Assembly: GCA_029261295.1 (NCBI GenBank)
Contig: JAJDBP010000016.1
Location: 1 to 64,000 of the forward strand
DNA: 64,000 nucleotides
Reading direction: 5' to 3'
Origin: Nitrospirales bacterium
GTDB taxonomy: Bacteria; Nitrospirota; Nitrospiria; Nitrospirales; UBA8639
Shown: piece by piece, positions 63,030-64,000 of the stretch
Layout of the letters: the number at the start of each line of letters is the position of its first letter
How positions within the stretch are numbered: position 1 is the first letter of the stretch
Position numbers and translations under genes: made by a program
The notes under the pieces: model-generated
What the model was told of the DNA's origin: nothing
Seen by the model: the letters and a program-made list of their open reading frames with translations, nothing else
Databases searched by the model: none

Positions 63030-63058
63030 TTGACTGCACTTGCTCTCCTTGTTAAATT
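63030..63058 (+). promoter_or_regulatory. Sigma-70-type promoter of the His-rich peptide gene
   Basis: TTGACT (63030-63035) and TAAATT (63053-63058) are spaced by 17 bp, a good housekeeping promoter. Transcription would begin near 63065, giving a leader of about 27 nt. The palindrome at 63006-63024 ends 5 bp before the -35 box. Confidence 0.62.
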
Positions 63059-63091
63059 CCATTCCCAAGTCCTGAAAGAGTAATCGAGGCT

Positions 63092-63415
63092 ATGACTGAT
63101 AACAGATCTCTCCGAACTCAACTAGCCTTTTCACTCCTGCTCCTACTCGGTGGAGTGCTCCTTTTCTCTGTCCCCTTTGGGTTGGCCCTTGAAGTTCATC
63201 ATGTATTTTCTGAAGTTGACCATGATGGACATGAACACGCCGAGCACGACCTCTGTACGTGGGTGGAGCACCATGCAGGAGGATCCTACGTTCAGGATTG
63301 CTATCGGGGTTGCATCTCTACCGATCTCATCGATCTTCTTCCCCCGCGTTATGTCCAATGGGTGTATTCCTTAAATATACGTATTGATCAGTCCCGAGCA
63401 CCTCCCCTCTCCTAA
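63092..63415 (+). CDS. His-rich small secreted protein
   Basis: A 107-residue protein with a signal peptide (about 10-33). The next 28 residues contain eight His (36, 37, 44, 47, 49, 52, 60, 61) with interspersed Asp and Glu, a typical metal-buffering segment. Cys55, Cys70 and Cys74 may add thiols. The C terminus is amphipathic (YVQWVYSLNIRI). Such small proteins accompany metal efflux genes in other bacteria. The Fur-like box upstream fits zinc, iron or nickel control. The next gene starts 126 bp later on the same strand. Confidence 0.72.
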   Translation: MTDNRSLRTQLAFSLLLLLGGVLLFSVPFGLALEVHHVFSEVDHDGHEHAEHDLCTWVEHHAGGSYVQDCYRGCISTDLIDLLPPRYVQWVYSLNIRIDQSRAPPLS

Positions 63416-63541
63416 ATTTTTCTTCATCTGATTTATTCACCAATATCTTTTTTGACCTGCTTGGGGAAGAAGTAGTCCTGTACCTCTTCCACGACATTAT
63501 TCAAAAAAGGGAAAAATTTAGGAAAATTTGGAGGAATGACT

Positions 63542-64000
63542 ATGTTTTATTCAAGAAAGACTTTTTCCCTATTTCTAAGAGTTCGGATGCTCTGTCTCAC
63601 CCTCGTTTCTATACTATTCTTTGGCTCAATGGAAATATGGGCTGCAAGCATAAATGAGAATCGCAAAGAACTAAATGGGCACGGGGATGAAATTCATCGA
63701 ATGCAAAGATCACAGGATTTACGCTTTGCATCTGCTAAATCCCCAACCGCGAATCAGATGTCTGTAAAAAATTCCAACAAGTGTGATAATTGTAAGCCTA
63801 CAGATGCACCTGGGAATTCCTCACCGGATTCTTCCTTAGAGAATCGATATCCTGGAGCAAAGTCTTCGGCCAAGCCCAAGGATTTACTTGATCGAACAGG
63901 GGGTATGCCGATGGACGTTCCACCCGTCCAGGACATGACTGATGGAGCGGGAACTTCCACGCATGGGCCTGCGTTAGAGAATCGATATCCTGGAGCGAAG
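63542..64000 (+). CDS. Secreted repeat-containing protein, partial (3' end outside window)
   Basis: The frame starts at ATG 63542, with GGAGG upstream, and remains open to the window end (153 residues). A signal peptide covers about 1-37 (AAS cleavage region). The mature part is hydrophilic and Pro/Gly/Asn-rich with a CDNC motif near residue 82. The block LENRYPGAK appears at 99-107 and again at 145-153, encoded by 27-bp direct repeats (63836-63862 and 63974-64000, one mismatch), so a 46-residue unit is probably repeated further. No family is recognised. It follows the His-rich peptide gene and may share its promoter. Confidence 0.72.
   Translation, partial: MFYSRKTFSLFLRVRMLCLTLVSILFFGSMEIWAASINENRKELNGHGDEIHRMQRSQDLRFASAKSPTANQMSVKNSNKCDNCKPTDAPGNSSPDSSLENRYPGAKSSAKPKDLLDRTGGMPMDVPPVQDMTDGAGTSTHGPALENRYPGAK
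63836..64000 (+). repeat. Direct repeat encoding LENRYPGAK, period 138 bp
   Basis: The 27-bp segment at 63836-63862 recurs at 63974-64000 with a single mismatch. The distance is 138 bp, a multiple of three, so the encoded 46-residue unit stays in frame. At least a third copy may lie beyond the window. Confidence 0.75.

Larger units (their letters stand above)
62234..63091. other. Long intergenic region with a regulatory end
   Basis: An 858-bp gap between the RapA-like gene and the His-rich peptide gene. Minus frames near 62799-63121 lack features. The right end contains the Fur-like box (63006-63024) and promoter (63030-63058) listed separately. The rest is AT-rich with no repeat I can identify; it may be decayed DNA around the transferred helicase gene. 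Confidence 0.45.

Overview
This 64 kb window is ordinary chromosomal DNA of mid GC content from a Gram-negative, respiring bacterium. It carries several c-type cytochromes, four cupredoxin-type or sulfur-redox modules, many lipoproteins and outer-membrane porins, two-component systems and stand-alone receiver proteins. There is no rRNA, tRNA, CRISPR array, phage or complete insertion sequence that I can see. The mix (c-type cytochromes, several small cupredoxins, SelO, a lone molybdate-binding protein, LbtU- and AlgE-type porins) suggests the Nitrospira lineage (phylum Nitrospirota). That placement is inference; I could not run a search.

Left part (1-12.6 kb, almost all minus strand). The most coherent block is a sulfur-redox locus. 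A three-domain persulfide-dioxygenase/rhodanese protein of CstB-like architecture heads a tight run: YgaP-like membrane rhodanese, zinc-ribbon protein (ATGA overlap), DUF1264 secreted protein, c-type cytochrome, small secreted protein. Just upstream lies the gene for a sigma-54 activator whose PAS domain contains a four-cysteine cluster. I find near-ideal sigma-54 promoters (GG-N10-GC) in front of the persulfide-dioxygenase gene and in front of a second c-type cytochrome gene cut by the window start. Each has a GTTAAC-based inverted repeat about 90-120 bp further upstream. Together they look like a small sigma-54 regulon (activator, two operators, two promoters), possibly for persulfide or sulfide stress. 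Pyruvate kinase and a DHH phosphoesterase lie between the two parts; a large secreted protein and a cupredoxin follow the activator.

Middle (12.6-35 kb). SelO, a MITE-like inverted-repeat element, a YugP-type membrane zinc protease, an HNH protein, MBL hydrolase, an AT-rich membrane-protein gene, a likely four-gene run (LON-domain protein, ABC ATPase, ABC permease, SirB1-like protein), a CrtC/AttH-type lipocalin, a beta-propeller lipoprotein, two single-domain response regulators, a phosphopantetheinyl transferase, a metallophosphoesterase and an OmpR/HK two-component pair.

Right part (35-64 kb). LbtU-type porin, TPR proteins, lone ModA beside an AlgE-type porin, peptide deformylase with a cupredoxin, a peroxiredoxin-like protein lacking the catalytic cysteine, a plastocyanin-like protein behind an unusual C-tract palindrome, an AGCS symporter, a 1385-residue membrane protein of unknown function, a Fe-S-type uracil-DNA glycosylase homologue, a ChrR-type double cupin, SRAP, DUF1499, a GcvR-like ACT protein, a DUF2235 lipoprotein with a partner lipoprotein, a RapA-like helicase that looks transferred, and finally a His-rich secreted peptide behind a perfect 9-1-9 Fur-family-like box, followed by a repeat-containing secreted protein cut by the window end.
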